Part shown: piece by piece, positions 10,751 to 22,096 of the stretch
Layout of the letters: each line of letters begins with the position of its first letter
Numbering within the stretch: position 1 is the first letter of the stretch
Source of the DNA: Papio anubis
Taxonomy: Eukaryota; Chordata; Mammalia; Primates; Cercopithecidae
Direction of reading: 5' to 3'
Length of the DNA: 64,000 nucleotides
NCBI RefSeq assembly: GCF_008728515.1
Contig: NC_044986.1
Span: 107,682,313 to 107,746,312 of the forward strand
Position numbers and translations under genes: made by a program
The notes under the pieces: generated by a model
The model's database searches: none
Told to the model about the DNA's origin: nothing
The model's input: only the letters and a program-made list of their open reading frames with translations

Positions 10751-11027
10751 GGCCAGGCATGGTGGCTCACACCTGTAATCCCAGCACTCTGGGAGTCTGA
10801 GGTGGGTGGATCACTTGAGGCCAGGAGTTTGAGAACAGCCTGGCCAACATGGTGAAACCCTGTCTCTACTAAAACTACAGAAAATAGCTGGGCGTGGTGG
10901 CGTGCATCTGTGGTACCAGCTACTCAGAAGCTTGAGGCAGGAGAATCACTCGAACCTGGGAAACAGACATTGCAGTGAGCCGAGATCATGCCACTGCCCT
11001 CCAGCTTGGGTGACAGAGTGAGTCTCC
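10751..11027 (+). mobile_element. Alu, plus strand
   Basis: A full-length Alu starting 'ggccaggcatggtggctcac'. In place of an A tail there is a (CAAT)n run (11,027-11,041). 'ttgaataaatg' before and 'ttgaatggatgaatg' after suggest insertion into the GAATGAAT end of the older repeat. Confidence 0.93.
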
Positions 11028-11079
11028 AATCAATCAATCAGTTGAATGGATGAATGTGTTTTCCTGTTTCTGCATATTC

Positions 11080-11235
11080 CCTTCCATTCACTCATTCTTT
11101 TATTCCTTCCTTAAATATTTGCCATGCACTGCGACAATGTGCTGGACGTTGAGGCTTCTATAATAGACGAGGCAAAGATGATTCGTGCCCTCCATGCAGG
11201 AGGAGCTTACGGAGCTTATCGTCTAAACCAGTGGA
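11080..11235 (+). repeat. Ancient mammalian interspersed repeat fragment
   Basis: 'ttcactcattcttttattcc', 'aatatttgccatgcactg', 'tgctggacgttgaggcttctataatag' and 'aggagcttacggagctta' form a common old-repeat pattern of the MIR/L2 class. Family uncertain. Confidence 0.45.
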
Positions 11236-11880
11236 TCCCCAAAAGGAGTGTTCCAGAAAGGTATTGCTGGATTTTTGGTTGTTTCAACAATTGAGAGGCA
11301 TTACAGATGCTTGTACACAGTGGCTAGGAATATACATGTCCTGCATTTTACACAACAATCCTACATGATTATAAGATGGATATGCACTTCCTCTCACGAT
11401 CTTTGACTATCCTGCTGGAATTCATGTAGGTGAAAAATATAAAATTATCTGAACCTAGAATCTAAGTGTTTTTGGGATATGAGGACTTTTTTTTACATAG
11501 TTGTAAAATATACTGAATTTTCCAGAAATGAAAGTACTGTGACAATCAATGAAAGACTGTACTTTGTTTGGAAATTTACCAGGAATTGTTAACTATTAAT
11601 AGCCACACACCTGTAGGTGTACATCACCATTAATCTGCAAGTGCAGCGGCCCCATCCATGGGACTGCTTCCTCACATTTTCTAGTGTGGTTATACCAGCA
11701 TAATAACCCACTGAAATACACACTACCTGAGAATAAATTAAATATTTTTATTCATTGGGTCAGTATTTTTACCCAAATGGTTTTTGAAATTTGTGTGTTG
11801 GTTGTTTGCATTAACTATAAATTTCACTTCAGGATGATAAAGGAGGAGTGCTGAAATACACGTAAAAGAAATTGAGTTGG

Positions 11881-12152
11881 GGCCAGGCACAGTGGCTCAC
11901 GTCTGTAATCCCAGCACTTTGGGAAGCTGAGGCAGGAGGATCGCTTGAGCCCAGGAGTTCGAGACCAGCCTGGGCAACATGGGGAAACCTCATTCCTACA
12001 AAATATAAAAAAAATTAGCCAGGTCTGGTAGCATGTGCCTGTGGTTCCAGCTACTTGGGGCTGAGATGGGAGGATTGCTAGAGCCCTGGAGGACAAGGCT
12101 ACAATCATGTCAGTGCACTCTAGCCTGGGCAACAGAGTGAGACGCTGTCGTA
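11881..12152 (+). mobile_element. Alu, plus strand
   Basis: It starts 'ggccaggcacagtggctcac'. Both arms are present, with a small deletion near 'ctacttggggctgag'. The tail has expanded into the GA-rich array that follows. Confidence 0.93.
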
Positions 12153-12358
12153 AAAAAAATAAAAAGAAAGAAGAAGAAGAAAAGAAAAGAGAAAACAAGG
12201 AAGGAGGGAAGAAGAAAGGAAGGAAGGAAGGAAGGAAGGAAGGAAGGAAGGAAGGAAGGAAGGAAGGAAGGAAGGAAGGAAGGAAGGAAGGAAGGAGAAA
12301 GAAAGGGGAGGGGAGGGGAGTGGTGGGGAGGGGAGAGGAGAGGAGAGGAGAGGGGAGG
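12153..12358 (+). repeat. (AAGG)n / (GGGGA)n microsatellite from an Alu tail
   Basis: A-rich and AAG text passes into about 20 uninterrupted AAGG units (12,217-12,296), then GGGGA/GGAGA units. It also creates long but meaningless open frames encoding KEGR or LPSF repeats. Confidence 0.95.
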
Positions 12359-12772
12359 TCCAAAATGTGAACTGCTGGTCAAATAATTACATTTATATGA
12401 AGCAAACTGGGTGAGGAGAATAATGGGAAAAGTTCCTTTGTGCAATGTAGTCAGGGAAAACTCTTCTGCAGAACCACAGTCTGAGACATTTAGGCTCAAA
12501 GTAAAGGGCAGGGAAGAACATTCCAGGTTAATAATCAAGATGTGTAAGCAGTATCACAGTGGGGAAGGCGAGAAGGGAGGGCTGTGTCAATGCACAGGGC
12601 AGTGGGTAGAGATCCAGGTCTCCTGGGACCTCCAGGGGGCTGTAGACTTGGGGTGCCAGAGTCTCCGTGGAGCAACTCTTACAGAAACCTTCCAGAAAAT
12701 TGTGGGGTAATTTGCAAATTTTACCTGCATGTTAGTTGACTCAGACATTACAGAGGAGAAAGAAAAATCAGA

Positions 12773-13064
12773 GGCCAGGCACGGTGGCTCATACCTGTAA
12801 CCCCAGTTGGGAGGCCGAGGCAGGTGGATCACGAGGCTAGGAGTTCAAGACCAGCCTGGCCAAGATGGTGAATTCCTGTCTCCACTAAAAATACAAAAAA
12901 ATTAGGCAGGCATGGTGGGCGCCTGTAATCCCAGCTACTTGGGAGACTGAGGCAGAGAACTGCTTGAACCCCAGAGGCGAAGGTTGCAATGAACCGAGAT
13001 TATGCCACTGCACTCCAGCCTGGGCGACAGAGCAAGACTCCCTCTCAAAAACAACAACAACAAC
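12773..13064 (+). mobile_element. Alu, plus strand
   Basis: It starts 'ggccaggcacggtggctcat' and ends in a (CAA)n tail. The target duplication 'aaaatcaga' lies at 12,764-12,772 and 13,065-13,073. Confidence 0.94.
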
Positions 13065-13489
13065 AAAATCAGATCAAACTTGCAGAGCCTAATCAGCTGG
13101 CCTTATGGCAGATACTTCTGTGATTGTAACTAGGACTGAGTGTTAGCAGCAGCTCTGCCATCGCATCAAAAAACTAAAGGCTACAATCTATTCAAGTGTT
13201 GTAATCATTTGTGTGCTATCATTCATCATCCCAAGAACAAATCATAGCTAACACAAACACCAAATCATTAGTTACATATGGAAGCCCCATTTTTAAAAAA
13301 AGGACAATAGATTTTTCTTTTTGTTTATAACAACTTTTTTCTACCTAGGTTTATATCTGGAAAAGAACAACTACAAGTAATGTTTGTGAAAGATAAGCTT
13401 CTTATCCAGAACTCCAAAATCTAGAAAGCTCAAATAACAAGAAGTGATAGAAGTACTATGTTAAGCACCCTGAAACACTTAGAGTGTAC

Positions 13490-13815
13490 ATGCTGAGTAT
13501 CCCTTATCTGTAATGCCTGGGACCAAAGTGTTTTGGATTTAAAATTTTATTTGGATTTTGGAATATTTGTATGTACATAATGAGCTATACTGGGGATGGA
13601 ACTCAAGTCTAAATACAACATTCATTAATGTTTCATGTATACTTTATACATATAACCTCACGGTAATTTTACATGATATTTTAAATAATTTTGTGCATGA
13701 AACAAAGTTTGTGTACGTTGAACCATCAGGAAGCAAAGGTGTCTCTAGCCTATGGAAGTACTCAAAAAGTTTTGGATTTCAGATTTTTGGATTTGGAACG
13801 CTCAACCTGTAATAT
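13490..13815 (-). mobile_element. Tigger-family (TcMar) DNA transposon relic
   Basis: Terminal text 'gagtatcccttatctg' and, at the other end, 'ggatttggaacgctcaacctg' with repeated 'ttttggatt' blocks is characteristic of a non-autonomous Tigger-type family. Internal 'gtgcatgaaacaaagtttgtg' supports this. No transposase frame is seen. Strand is nominal. Confidence 0.65.
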
Positions 13816-14440
13816 TGAGCTTCAGATGTGACTTTGAAGAAAGAAACCACACATGGTTTTGTGGTCGTGCTTTAGTTTAATTCTCTGAACCCTGATGACC
13901 CCTGTGTAATTATGCAGATATTTTCAGAACCAGAAAAGCCACTGCCCACCGCTTGCTCTGCCGGACTTCTCATAAGTCCCTGCTCCTCTGTTGTTGAGCA
14001 TGTTGGGTCCCGAGACTCCTCTAAAGATAGTTCCCCCACCCCTACAGCTGTAACTGAAAAACAAACACACAAGCAAAAACAACAAAACACAAACAAAATA
14101 ACCCTAGCGTCCCTTTCAGCCTTCATCGTCTGTGATCTCAGCTTCATTCAACATTATCAACCACACCAGGGCAACATCTGGTTCCTTTCCAGGTCCCACC
14201 ATAACTGTCTTGGGTTCGGCTGCCATGTTTCTCTCCCCAGGACTCTTCCAACAGCCTTCTGACCTTTTCAAGGCCAGCACAAGTTGGTGGAAGGGTGGAG
14301 AGTTGGGTGGTGCTTGGGACCAGGCACAATGGAAAGTTCTCATAGGACCTCACCAAGGACACTCTTCCCAAGAAAGGCAAGCAGTTTAAGGGCCCAAGTC
14401 AGGAGGAAAAAAAACGAGCTAACACTTAACAAGTGTTTGT
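13816..14440. other. Unique, moderately GC-rich segment
   Basis: No repeat is recognised. A 116-codon plus open frame (13,912-14,262) and overlapping frames on both strands occur. Low-complexity KQKQQN text and a lack of splice context make coding unlikely. Confidence 0.4.
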
Positions 14441-14640
14441 TAAATGATTAATACTTCATTATCATACAGCGCTTTACTATTTTTAAGACTTTCAAATTAT
14501 ATTTGAGCCTTGAGGTCTATAGGGGTCATACATCATTATTACTCCAAATGCAAAGATAAGCAAATTGACTCTCAGGGATTTGACTCTGGGTGATTTGTCC
14601 AATGTCACTCAGCTAATTAAGGCCTGCTATAGTTTTTTGA
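14440..14640. repeat. MIR-like fragment
   Basis: 'catacagcgctttactattt', 'tcattattactccaa', 'gataagcaaattgactctcagg' and 'gtcactcagctaattaagg' follow the pattern of old CORE-SINE sequence. Confidence 0.5.
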
Positions 14641-15255
14641 TGGACTATACATTCCATTTAAATGCCACCAAGTACTCATCAAACTGCTAGACACTTGCTG
14701 GTATTAATGAGTGCCAAGCGTTTTCAAAATATTTACCAGAATATGAGTTTGCTCAATGCCTAGTAAGATTTACTGTTTATACTAGAAAGAAAACTTTACT
14801 CATAGTGTTTCCTTCTAATGCCTTTGGGCAAAAAAAAAATAGATAATGGCTTTTGTCAGAGTTAACAGACTAAACAGATACAAGTAATGAGCTGGAAGCC
14901 CTCAGCTGCCATACAGCAGTACGAAGAAAGTTTTTCAGAACTAAGCTGGTAATCCAAATTTATACTCTCAAACTGGATTGCCATTAATCAGAAATGTTAA
15001 TAGTTCATAACCCCCAGAATATTGTATTCTCTCTTATCAAGCATTTATTTTTCCCTTAAATTAAAGTCTTTTGTGGTTAATTTTACCTTGATGTGTACCT
15101 TATACTGAATCAACGTACACTGGTGAACTGTAAAGAAAAGCAATGCTTACATAGTTCGTTTATATCATAAAGTTACAGAGTTAAAAACAGTTGAGAAGAC
15201 CTTAACTAAGATTTTTCCAAGCCCATACAAACATACGTTTCATATAGAATCATAA

Positions 15256-15548
15256 TTTTTTTTTTTTTGGAGAAGGAGTCTTGCTCTGTTGCCCAGGCTA
15301 GAGTGCAGCAGCATAATCTCAGCTCACTACAACCTCTGCCCCCCGGGTTCAAGCGATTCTCCTGCCTCAGCCTCCAGAGTAGCTGGGATTACAGGTGCCT
15401 GCCACTATGCCCGGCTAATTTTTGTATTTTTAGTAGAGATGGGGTTTCACCATCTTGACCAGGCTGGTCTCGAACTCCTGACCTCGTAATCCACCTGCCT
15501 CGGCCTCCCAAAGTTCTGGGATTACAGGCGTGAGCCACCACACCCGGC
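15256..15548 (-). mobile_element. Alu (AluS-like), minus strand
   Basis: Full length from poly-T to 'cacacccggc'. A perfect 12-bp target duplication 'atagaatcataa' lies at 15,244-15,255 and 15,549-15,560. Confidence 0.96.
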
Positions 15549-15560
15549 ATAGAATCATAA

Positions 15561-17012
15561 ATTTTTAAAGCCCAGTTCTAATTTTAAAACATGTAGAATT
15601 AAATGTAGGCCACATTATTGTATAGCAATCATATTTCTCTAATAAAAAATAAGATTTATTTCATTATCCTTTTTCTGAACAGATCACATTTTCCTGCTAC
15701 CAGACATAATATTTCATGAATAAGAAAAATAACTTTATTAAAGTATTCTATAACTTACAGCTTTACTAGAGATGATGCAATGTATGTGATGGATTCAAAA
15801 TATGCTCACATATTGTATTCACAGCTTTTATTGATACAAACATATACGTTCCTTCATCTGCCCAGAACATGAGAAAATCCAATATACTAATAATTCCAAA
15901 TTGTGCTAAATATTACATGTAAAGCATTCTCCCTTAAAAATGTCATATACTATGAAATGCTATGAAGCATGTTTCTTCTAAGTATTACTTGAAAAACATT
16001 TCTGCAACGAAACCTATGCAGTCCATTGTAATTCATATAACAATTAAGTACGCACATTTGAAAAATGATGTCTAATTAATAGAAACTCTTCCAAAGCAAC
16101 AAGTGGGTAGCTAAACTAAGTAAACAAGAGTGCTTCAAAATGGAACTCCTGGAATGCTTTTAAACCATGTTACTTGCTTATCATTCACTGATTATTCCTG
16201 GTTTCTCTTTTCTTTCTCGATTTATCAATCCTACTGTTCCCTATTTCAGTAGTCTTCCATGATAACATTAGACCAAATTCCACAACCTAAGAGCTTTCAT
16301 ACAGTGGTGACATGTGCTATCTTCATAGCTCTGTATGATAAAGCAATTATGTTCTCTCGGTGTTGTAAGAATTAAGGGGATCAGATGCCATGCTTTTTCC
16401 CTGCTTCACAGAGGAGCCCTGTGTCATGGGACGTGATGCATAGAAGTTTGCTCAACTCATGCAATCAGAAAGGTAACATGAATATCAGAATACCAAATAT
16501 CTTACTCTTATATAAGGCTAAGAATGAAGTATGCAGCAGAGGCTGGCTTGTATGCAAAAATGTACTTTTAAATTGTACTTTTAGAAGTTGAATGCCTATT
16601 CATCTTGGGCATAGCATTGAACTCACAGAAGAAAGAGACTGTCAAAATATCATCTGTCAGAGCTCTGCAAACAGGTCAAACATCCTTTTTAGGAGACTAT
16701 GAACAGGCCCTGAGAGAGCAGCAGGAGTGTAGAACATTTGAAATTCTCTATGTCTATATATGTATTTTAAATGTCATCACTCTCTTTCTTTGGTTTGCAA
16801 AAACTGTCATCCATTTTGACTTGTTGAATCAATGAATTCATCAGGGAAAAAAGCCTCTAATAGAAATCACACTTTAAAAGAGACTTTCTCTAACTTTGAA
16901 AGCAATACAACCAAAGAATCTTAAATTATGTGAAAAACTTTCCTAATTCTGTAATTAAGAACTGATCTGGTTTATTATGTTGAACTCAATTCATTCTTTC
17001 CTTTCGTTCCAG
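15561..17012. other. Unique AT-rich sequence
   Basis: About 1.45 kb without a recognised mobile element. Short plus open frames at 16,385-16,591 and 16,605-16,835 show no domain. Confidence 0.5.
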
Positions 17013-17096
17013 ATTAAGGGCAGAGAGGAAATTATGCAAATACGCTGGGTTGGAAATTATTTCTCTCGGCTTGTACAGACCATCTGGTTTTCCGTG
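17013..17096 (+). CDS. Candidate exon-like patch, plus strand (unrecognised)
   Basis: A strong pyrimidine tract ('cattctttcctttcgttccag') ends in AG at 17,011-17,012. It is followed by 84 nt open in phase 0 (28 codons, beginning IKGREEIM and containing RWVGNYFSRL) and a GTAGAG donor-like site at 17,097. Three CpGs survive. If the donor is not used, the frame stops two codons later. The opposite strand is also open (16,986-17,189), so direction is uncertain. It could be a chance match, a cassette exon or a conserved element. Confidence 0.15.
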
Positions 17097-17099
17097 GTA

Positions 17100-17763
17100 G
17101 AGTGAAAAAGGCAGAAAATGGTAACAATAGAATAACATGTGTTTCCAACAAAATCCTGAAGAATGCTTTGAAATTTCTGGATGTAGCAAGTCATTTTCCA
17201 GTTCATCATCTTACCCAATTAAAAAATATAGGTAGAGGAATGTAAAGAGACAGTAATCATTGTATATTGCAGATCACTGAATATATTATATATAGCAGAA
17301 TCAGAAAAGATCTCTAGCACAGTCCAATTTCCCCAAGCACCTTCTTTCTTGCCTTATGAGACTTTATCACAGAATTAATTGTCTTCTCATCTGTAATACA
17401 ACAAGATGACGGGATACAGAATATATTTAGTTCTAAACCTATATTTGCAAAAGAAACATATTTTAAAGATCCCAAGAAAGCCTGATGAGAAATCTGGTTA
17501 TAAACACACATTTTAGCAAAAAAAAAAAAAAAAAGAAAAAAGAAAAGAAAAGAAAGGGTGGTCTTTAGAAACATATTTACTTTGTTTTTATATACATTCC
17601 CTTGTGGGAATGACTGTATGCTATTGCTTTTCTGAAAAACTAGCTGGCATATAATAAGAAAAAAGCAGCTCATTAAAAAAAAATTCTAATTGATCCTCCT
17701 AGAAGACTGAAAACTCTGTTAACAAAAGTTACTTGTTTAGAGAAGATTAAACATGGGTTTTAA
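17100..17763. other. Unique sequence with an A-rich run
   Basis: No repeat is recognised apart from an A-rich stretch at 17,518-17,555. Nothing coding is supported. Confidence 0.4.
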
Positions 17764-17885
17764 CTGCGATGGGAGGATGGCTTGAGCTCAGGAGTACCAG
17801 GCTACAGTGAACTATGATTGTACTCCATTGCACTCCAGCATGGATGACAGAGCGAGACCCTGTCTCAAAAACCACCACCACCACC
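17764..17885 (+). mobile_element. Alu right-arm fragment with an (ACC)n tail
   Basis: Only 'gatgggaggatggcttgagc ... gcactccagcatggatgacag ... ctgtctcaaaa' remains, about 110 bp. It is followed by ACCACC repeats. Confidence 0.8.
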
Positions 17886-18320
17886 AAACGACCAAACAAA
17901 AAATGGTTTCTAAAACACAAGTTAATTTTAAGATGGTCTTGGTATCAGACCCATGGGGTGATTTTCATTAACCCTGCCTAGGAAATAAACAGCTGGCCTT
18001 TTGTTCTGCTGCATAAAGGCCTGCCAGGCCTGGTGGACTCCTGGAGGGCTGACGGGCAATCTCACCTCCTGCTACAGGACCCGCAGGGCTCAAGGTGAAG
18101 GAGGTGCCCCTGGGTGAAGATTCGGGGAACCTAAAGCCCTACTCCTAAAGGAACGCCGGCTGCTCTAGCAGCTGGGGCCATAAGAAAGAGCAGTCACCAG
18201 AGGCAAAACAAACAAAAACAACAAAGAAGCACAGGCAGTGCTGCGTGTGCTACGTGCACGGAAGACGCTGCCCTTTTGCTTCCAATTCCTGCTTTTGCCA
18301 CTGACACCTGTGGGTCCCCA
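17886..18320. other. Unique GC-richer segment
   Basis: 18,000-18,270 is clearly more GC- and CpG-rich than its surroundings ('gaagattcggggaacc', 'gaacgccggctgctc', 'gtgctacgtgcacggaag'). No repeat, exon or promoter can be assigned. Confidence 0.35.
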
Positions 18321-18400
18321 TGCTAGTGACAAACTTGGCTGTGCTGTGATTCTTCATCTGCCAACTAGAGATGATCATGTGTCTACTTCACTGGGTTGTT
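18320..18400 (+). repeat. MIR fragment, split by an Alu
   Basis: 'tgtgattcttcatctgccaa', 'cactgggttgttatgagaatt' and, beyond the Alu, 'tagatataaagcatttggcct' at 18,751 read as one MIR interrupted by the Alu. Confidence 0.55.
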
Positions 18401-18411
18401 ATGAGAATTAT

Positions 18412-18725
18412 TATTATTTTATTATTTAAAAAAAATTTTTTTGAGACTGAGTTTCACTCTTGTTGCCCAGGCTGGAGTGCAATGGTGCGATCTCACCTCA
18501 CTGCAACCTCCATCTCCCGGGTTCAAGGGATTCTCCTGCCTTACCCGCCTGAGTAGCTGGGATTAACAGGCACCCGCCACCACACCTGGCTAATTTTTTG
18601 TATTTTTAGTAGAGACAGGGTTTCACCACGTTGGCCAGGCTGGTCTCAAACTCCTGACCTCTGTGATCCACCCACCTTGGCCTCCCAAAATGCTGGGATT
18701 ACAGGCATGAGCCATCATGCCCAGC
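18412..18725 (-). mobile_element. Alu, minus strand
   Basis: It has a T/AT-rich tail, the full Alu reverse complement, and ends 'catcatgcccagc'. Flanks 'gttatgagaatt' (18,396) and 'gttatggaattt' (18,726) are a probable target duplication inside MIR. Confidence 0.93.
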
Positions 18726-18809
18726 TGTTATGGAATTTAAAAAATAATAATAGATATAAAGCATTTGGCCTCATGCAACATACATGCGCAATACAGGTGG
18801 GTTTTTATT

Positions 18810-19150
18810 AAATTGCATTTTAAGCATTGTGACAAAATATGCATACCATACAATTTACCATTTGAGCCAATTTTAAGCATACAGTTCAATGTCATTTAAT
18901 ACATTCACATTATTGGGTAGCCATCACCATCTTCTATCTCCAGGACCTTTTATTTTTTATTTTTTAAATCATCCCCAGCTGAAAGTCTATCCCCCATTAG
19001 ACACTAACTCCCCACTCTCCTCTTCTCCCAACTCCTGGCAACCATCATTCTAGACTGTCTGTGTGAGTCTATTCTAGGTCCCTCATATAAGTGGGGTCAT
19101 TCCGTATTTGTCCCCTTGTGTCTGGCTCGTCTCACCTAGCAGATTGTCGT
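18810..19150 (-). mobile_element. L1M 3' region, minus strand
   Basis: 'gacaaaatatgcataccatac', 'catacagttcaatgtcattt', 'tagccatcaccatcttcta', 'actcctggcaaccatcattct' and 'cctcatataagtggggtcatt' match the antisense 3' end of an old L1M element in order. Confidence 0.8.
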
Positions 19151-19563
19151 CAATTTTAATGGCATTTTGAATGCCAGGTTTACGCTGCTGGAATGGCAAG
19201 TGGTCCCAAAGAAGTCAGGCAAACTCAGTTGTGGAAATTAAATCAATATACATTTTCTTAGCCTAAAAGCAGATACCGCATCAACAATTGGACCCATTAT
19301 TCTTCACACACGCTGTGGTCTATTAACTTCGGTCACTGTAGTATGCTGGAGCTCCGGGAGAATGGTTTTTAGGTCTCTTTAAACAAACGAGTTTCAATAA
19401 CATTTTCACCAATTAGCTGTTTCAGCCACAGCATCACATCCTTCAAAAGTCATACAGAAGCAGTCAAGTGGAGGCTGTATGGGGAACTCTGAATCTTATA
19501 CACCTCCTGCAATGTCCTGTAAATGCTCACCCTTCATATAAAATACAAAGAAGTGAAGAAAGG
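19151..19563. other. Unique sequence
   Basis: No repeat is recognised. A few CpGs survive ('actttcggtcac'-like text near 19,329 and 'gctccgggag' near 19,351), but no exon is supported. Confidence 0.35.
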
Positions 19564-19576
19564 CTGAGGTCTCTTT

Positions 19577-19871
19577 GTTCTGTCTGCTGGGTCTCATTCT
19601 GTCACTCAGGCTGAAGTGCAGAAGCACGACCACAGCTCACTGTAGCCTCAACGTCCAGGGCTCAAGTGATCTCTCACCTCAGCCTCCCAAAGAGCTGGGA
19701 TCACGGGCACACACCACCACATGTGCCTAATTTTTAAAAAATATTTATAGAGACAGGGTCTCGTACGTTGCCCAGGCTGGTTTCAAACTCTTGAGCTCAA
19801 ACAATCTTCCCGCCTTGTCCTCCCAAAGTGTTAGGATTACAGGCGTCAGCCATCTTGCCTGGCCTAGTTCT
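19577..19871 (-). mobile_element. Alu (AluJ-like), minus strand
   Basis: A diverged Alu reverse complement ('gtctcattctgtcactcagg ... cagccatcttgcctggcc'). The target duplication 'ctgaggtctcttt' lies at 19,564-19,576 and 19,872-19,884, still exact despite the old sequence. The T tail is largely lost. Confidence 0.92.
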
Positions 19872-19902
19872 GAGGTCTCTTTAAAATGTAAACTTTTTAT
19901 CT

Positions 19903-20172
19903 GGCCTTGGTGACTCATGCCTATGATCTCAGCACTTTGGGAGGCCAAGGCGGGTGGAACACCTGAGGTCAGGAATTCCAGCCCAGCCTGGCCAACCTGG
20001 CGAAACACCATCTCTACTAAAAATACAAAAATAACTGGGCATGGTGGTGCACACCTGTAGTCCCAGCTACTCGGGAGGCTGATGCAGGAGAATCAGGAGG
20101 TGGAGGTTGCAGTGAGCTGAGATCAGCCACTGCACTCCAGCCTGGGTGACAGAGCAAGACTCTGTCTCAAAT
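19903..20172 (+). mobile_element. Alu, plus strand
   Basis: It starts 'ggccttggtgactcatgcc' and ends 'ctctgtctcaaataaa', with a small right-arm deletion. The tail has become a tetranucleotide array. Confidence 0.93.
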
Positions 20173-20201
20173 AAACGATCGATCTATCGATTTATCGATC
20201 G

Positions 20202-20243
<42 letters not shown>

Positions 20244-20280
20244 TCATCCATCCATCCATCCATCCATCCATCCATCCACC
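20173..20280 (+). repeat. (ATCG/ATCT)n then (CATC)n microsatellite
   Basis: Degenerate GATCGATC text is followed by about 11 ATCT units and about 9 CATC units. Two adjoining arrays in an Alu tail are likely length-polymorphic. Confidence 0.95.
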
Positions 20281-21055
20281 TTGGGCCTCTGTATTCTAGC
20301 TACAGTGCCAAACATATATATCTTAATTAAATCATTTTAAAGAGACAGTTGACAAAATTATTCTCTAATTGTTGTCATTCAATAAGTATACTAAATTGAA
20401 CTGAATTTCACAATTTCCAAATATTCAACTGATCTTTTACCCTGAGAGTTCTTTAAATATTTATATCTATAATACAGAAATTCATGATTCCTCAAAATGT
20501 ACATGGTTGCAAACGTGTTTTTATCTTGCTATGTTATCCAAGTAAGTGGCAATTTCCTCAACAGAGGCTACATTTAACTTCACCTAGATAGTACTCAACA
20601 CGTATCACATGTGAGCCATTAACATTTTGGGCAATATCATGAGGGTCTTTTTTCTGTATTGTTATATTTGGGTGGATATACGCGTTTTTTAAAAGAATGC
20701 CCAGATATCAAATCAGCATTAATTATTCAAAGCCCACTGTGAAAGACTTGGAAACTGAGCTGTGCATGATGTTCAAAACCTTCTGATGTGGAATTTAGCC
20801 TTGAAAAATTCCTTTCAAGTGTTTACATTGACCATTAAATCTGATTAAGTGAAGTCGCAAAAATAGCCATCAACCCGGATCCAACAGAAAGGAGCTCAGG
20901 CTCATCAGGTTTCGCCTTGCAGAAATACCTGTGTTGTTAGAAACGTGGTCTCAAGATTGAAGGTACATTCCTTAAGTAATTACTCGGGCTTCAAAGTAAA
21001 GACAAAACTAGGAACAGCTATTCTCAGATGCTTTAAGGATACTGCATTACTGTTA
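20281..21055. other. Unique sequence with a CpG-retaining patch at 20,848-20,940
   Basis: No repeat is seen. At 20,848-20,940 there are four CpGs in under 100 bp, and both strands are open for about 30 codons. This could be a conserved element or an exon, but neither is demonstrated. Confidence 0.4.
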
Positions 21056-21059
21056 TAGG

Positions 21060-21190
21060 CTTTTACAGCCTCCCAGAGCAGTGGAGAGATAAGAATTACT
21101 GCCTTCATTGTATAGGAGAAAAAAAAAAAAAGCCTAGAGATGTTAATCAACTTGCTCAAAAACTAAGGAGCCAGTGCTAGAATTAAGAAT
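21060..21190. repeat. MIR-like fragment
   Basis: 'ataagaattactgccttcatt', 'tagagatgttaatcaacttg' and 'ccagtgctagaattaag' match the old CORE-SINE pattern. Low identity. Confidence 0.45.
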
Positions 21191-21198
21191 AAAATCTT

Positions 21199-21510
21199 GG
21201 CTGGGTGAAGTGGCTCAAGCCTATAATCCCAGCACTTTGGGAGGCCGAGGTGGGCGGATTGCCTGAGTTCAGGAGTTCGCGACCAGCCTGGGCAACACAG
21301 TCTCTACTAAAAAAAAAAAAAAAAAAAAAAAAATTAGCCAGGTGTGGCGGCATGTGCCTGTAGTCCCAGCTACTCAGGAGACTGAGGCAGGAGAATTGCT
21401 TGCACCCAGGCACAGAGGTTGCATGAGCCAAGATCTCATCACGGCACTCCAACCTGCCAGCCTGGGCGACAGAGTGAAACTCCATCTCAAAAAAATAAAA
21501 AATAAAAAAA
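21199..21510 (+). mobile_element. Alu, plus strand
   Basis: It starts 'ggctgggtgaagtggctcaa'. An internal A run of about 23 replaces the mid A-rich linker. 'aataaaatctt' is present on both sides (21,188-21,198 and 21,511-21,521). Confidence 0.95.
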
Positions 21511-21784
21511 AATAAAATCTTGTTTTTGTCCTTTCAGTGCAGTCAGATATGTCCATTCTATCATGTTTTCAAATCAAAGCCTGTTTCTTCTATTAAGAAG
21601 ATTAGGAGGCACAGAATGGTATGAAACTGACTTTGTGGAGAGGGCACTTTTATCAATGAGTATGGCCCCTTCTGACTGATGGCGGCAGGTCTGTTTTGTG
21701 TGTTGGTAGCACAGTTAAAGATCTTAGATGTGATTTCATGGGTCAGGTTTTTCTCTTCTCTGATGTCCAAAAAGCCACTAACAA

Positions 21785-22096
21785 GCCAGGTGCAGTGACT
21801 CATGCCTGTAATCCCAGCACTTTGGAAGACCAAGGCAGGTGGATCACTTGAGCTCAGGAGTTTGAGACCAGCCTGGGTAACAAAGTGAAACCTTGTCTCT
21901 ACAAAGAATACAAAAATTAGCCAGGCATGGGTGGCACATGCCTGTAGTCCCAGCTACTTGGGAGGCTGAGGTGGGATGATGGTTTGAGCCTGGGAGGCGG
22001 AGGTTGCAGTGTGCTGAGATCGTATCACTGCACTCCAGCCTGGGCAACAGAGTGAGACCCTGTCCCTCCCCCAGCTACCCCCCCACTCCCCCCAAA
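21785..22096 (+). mobile_element. Alu with a C-rich tail
   Basis: A full Alu from 'gccaggtgcagtgactcatg' to 'gagaccctgtc'. Instead of poly-A it carries a C-rich run ('cctcccccagctaccccccc') to 22,096. Flanks 'aaaagccactaa' and 'aaaagctactaa' are the probable target duplication. Confidence 0.92.

Noticed and set aside
11824..12538. Long open frames of 87-179 codons
   Set aside because: They are translations of an Alu and its AAGG tail (KEGR or LPSF repeats); no gene.
13912..14262. 116-codon plus open frame as a gene
   Set aside because: Low-complexity content, overlapping open frames on the other strand, no splice or promoter signal, and no recognisable domain.
18000..18270. Possible promoter or CpG island
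   Set aside because: GC and CpG are raised only locally and over too short a stretch; no TATA, initiator or exon is evident.
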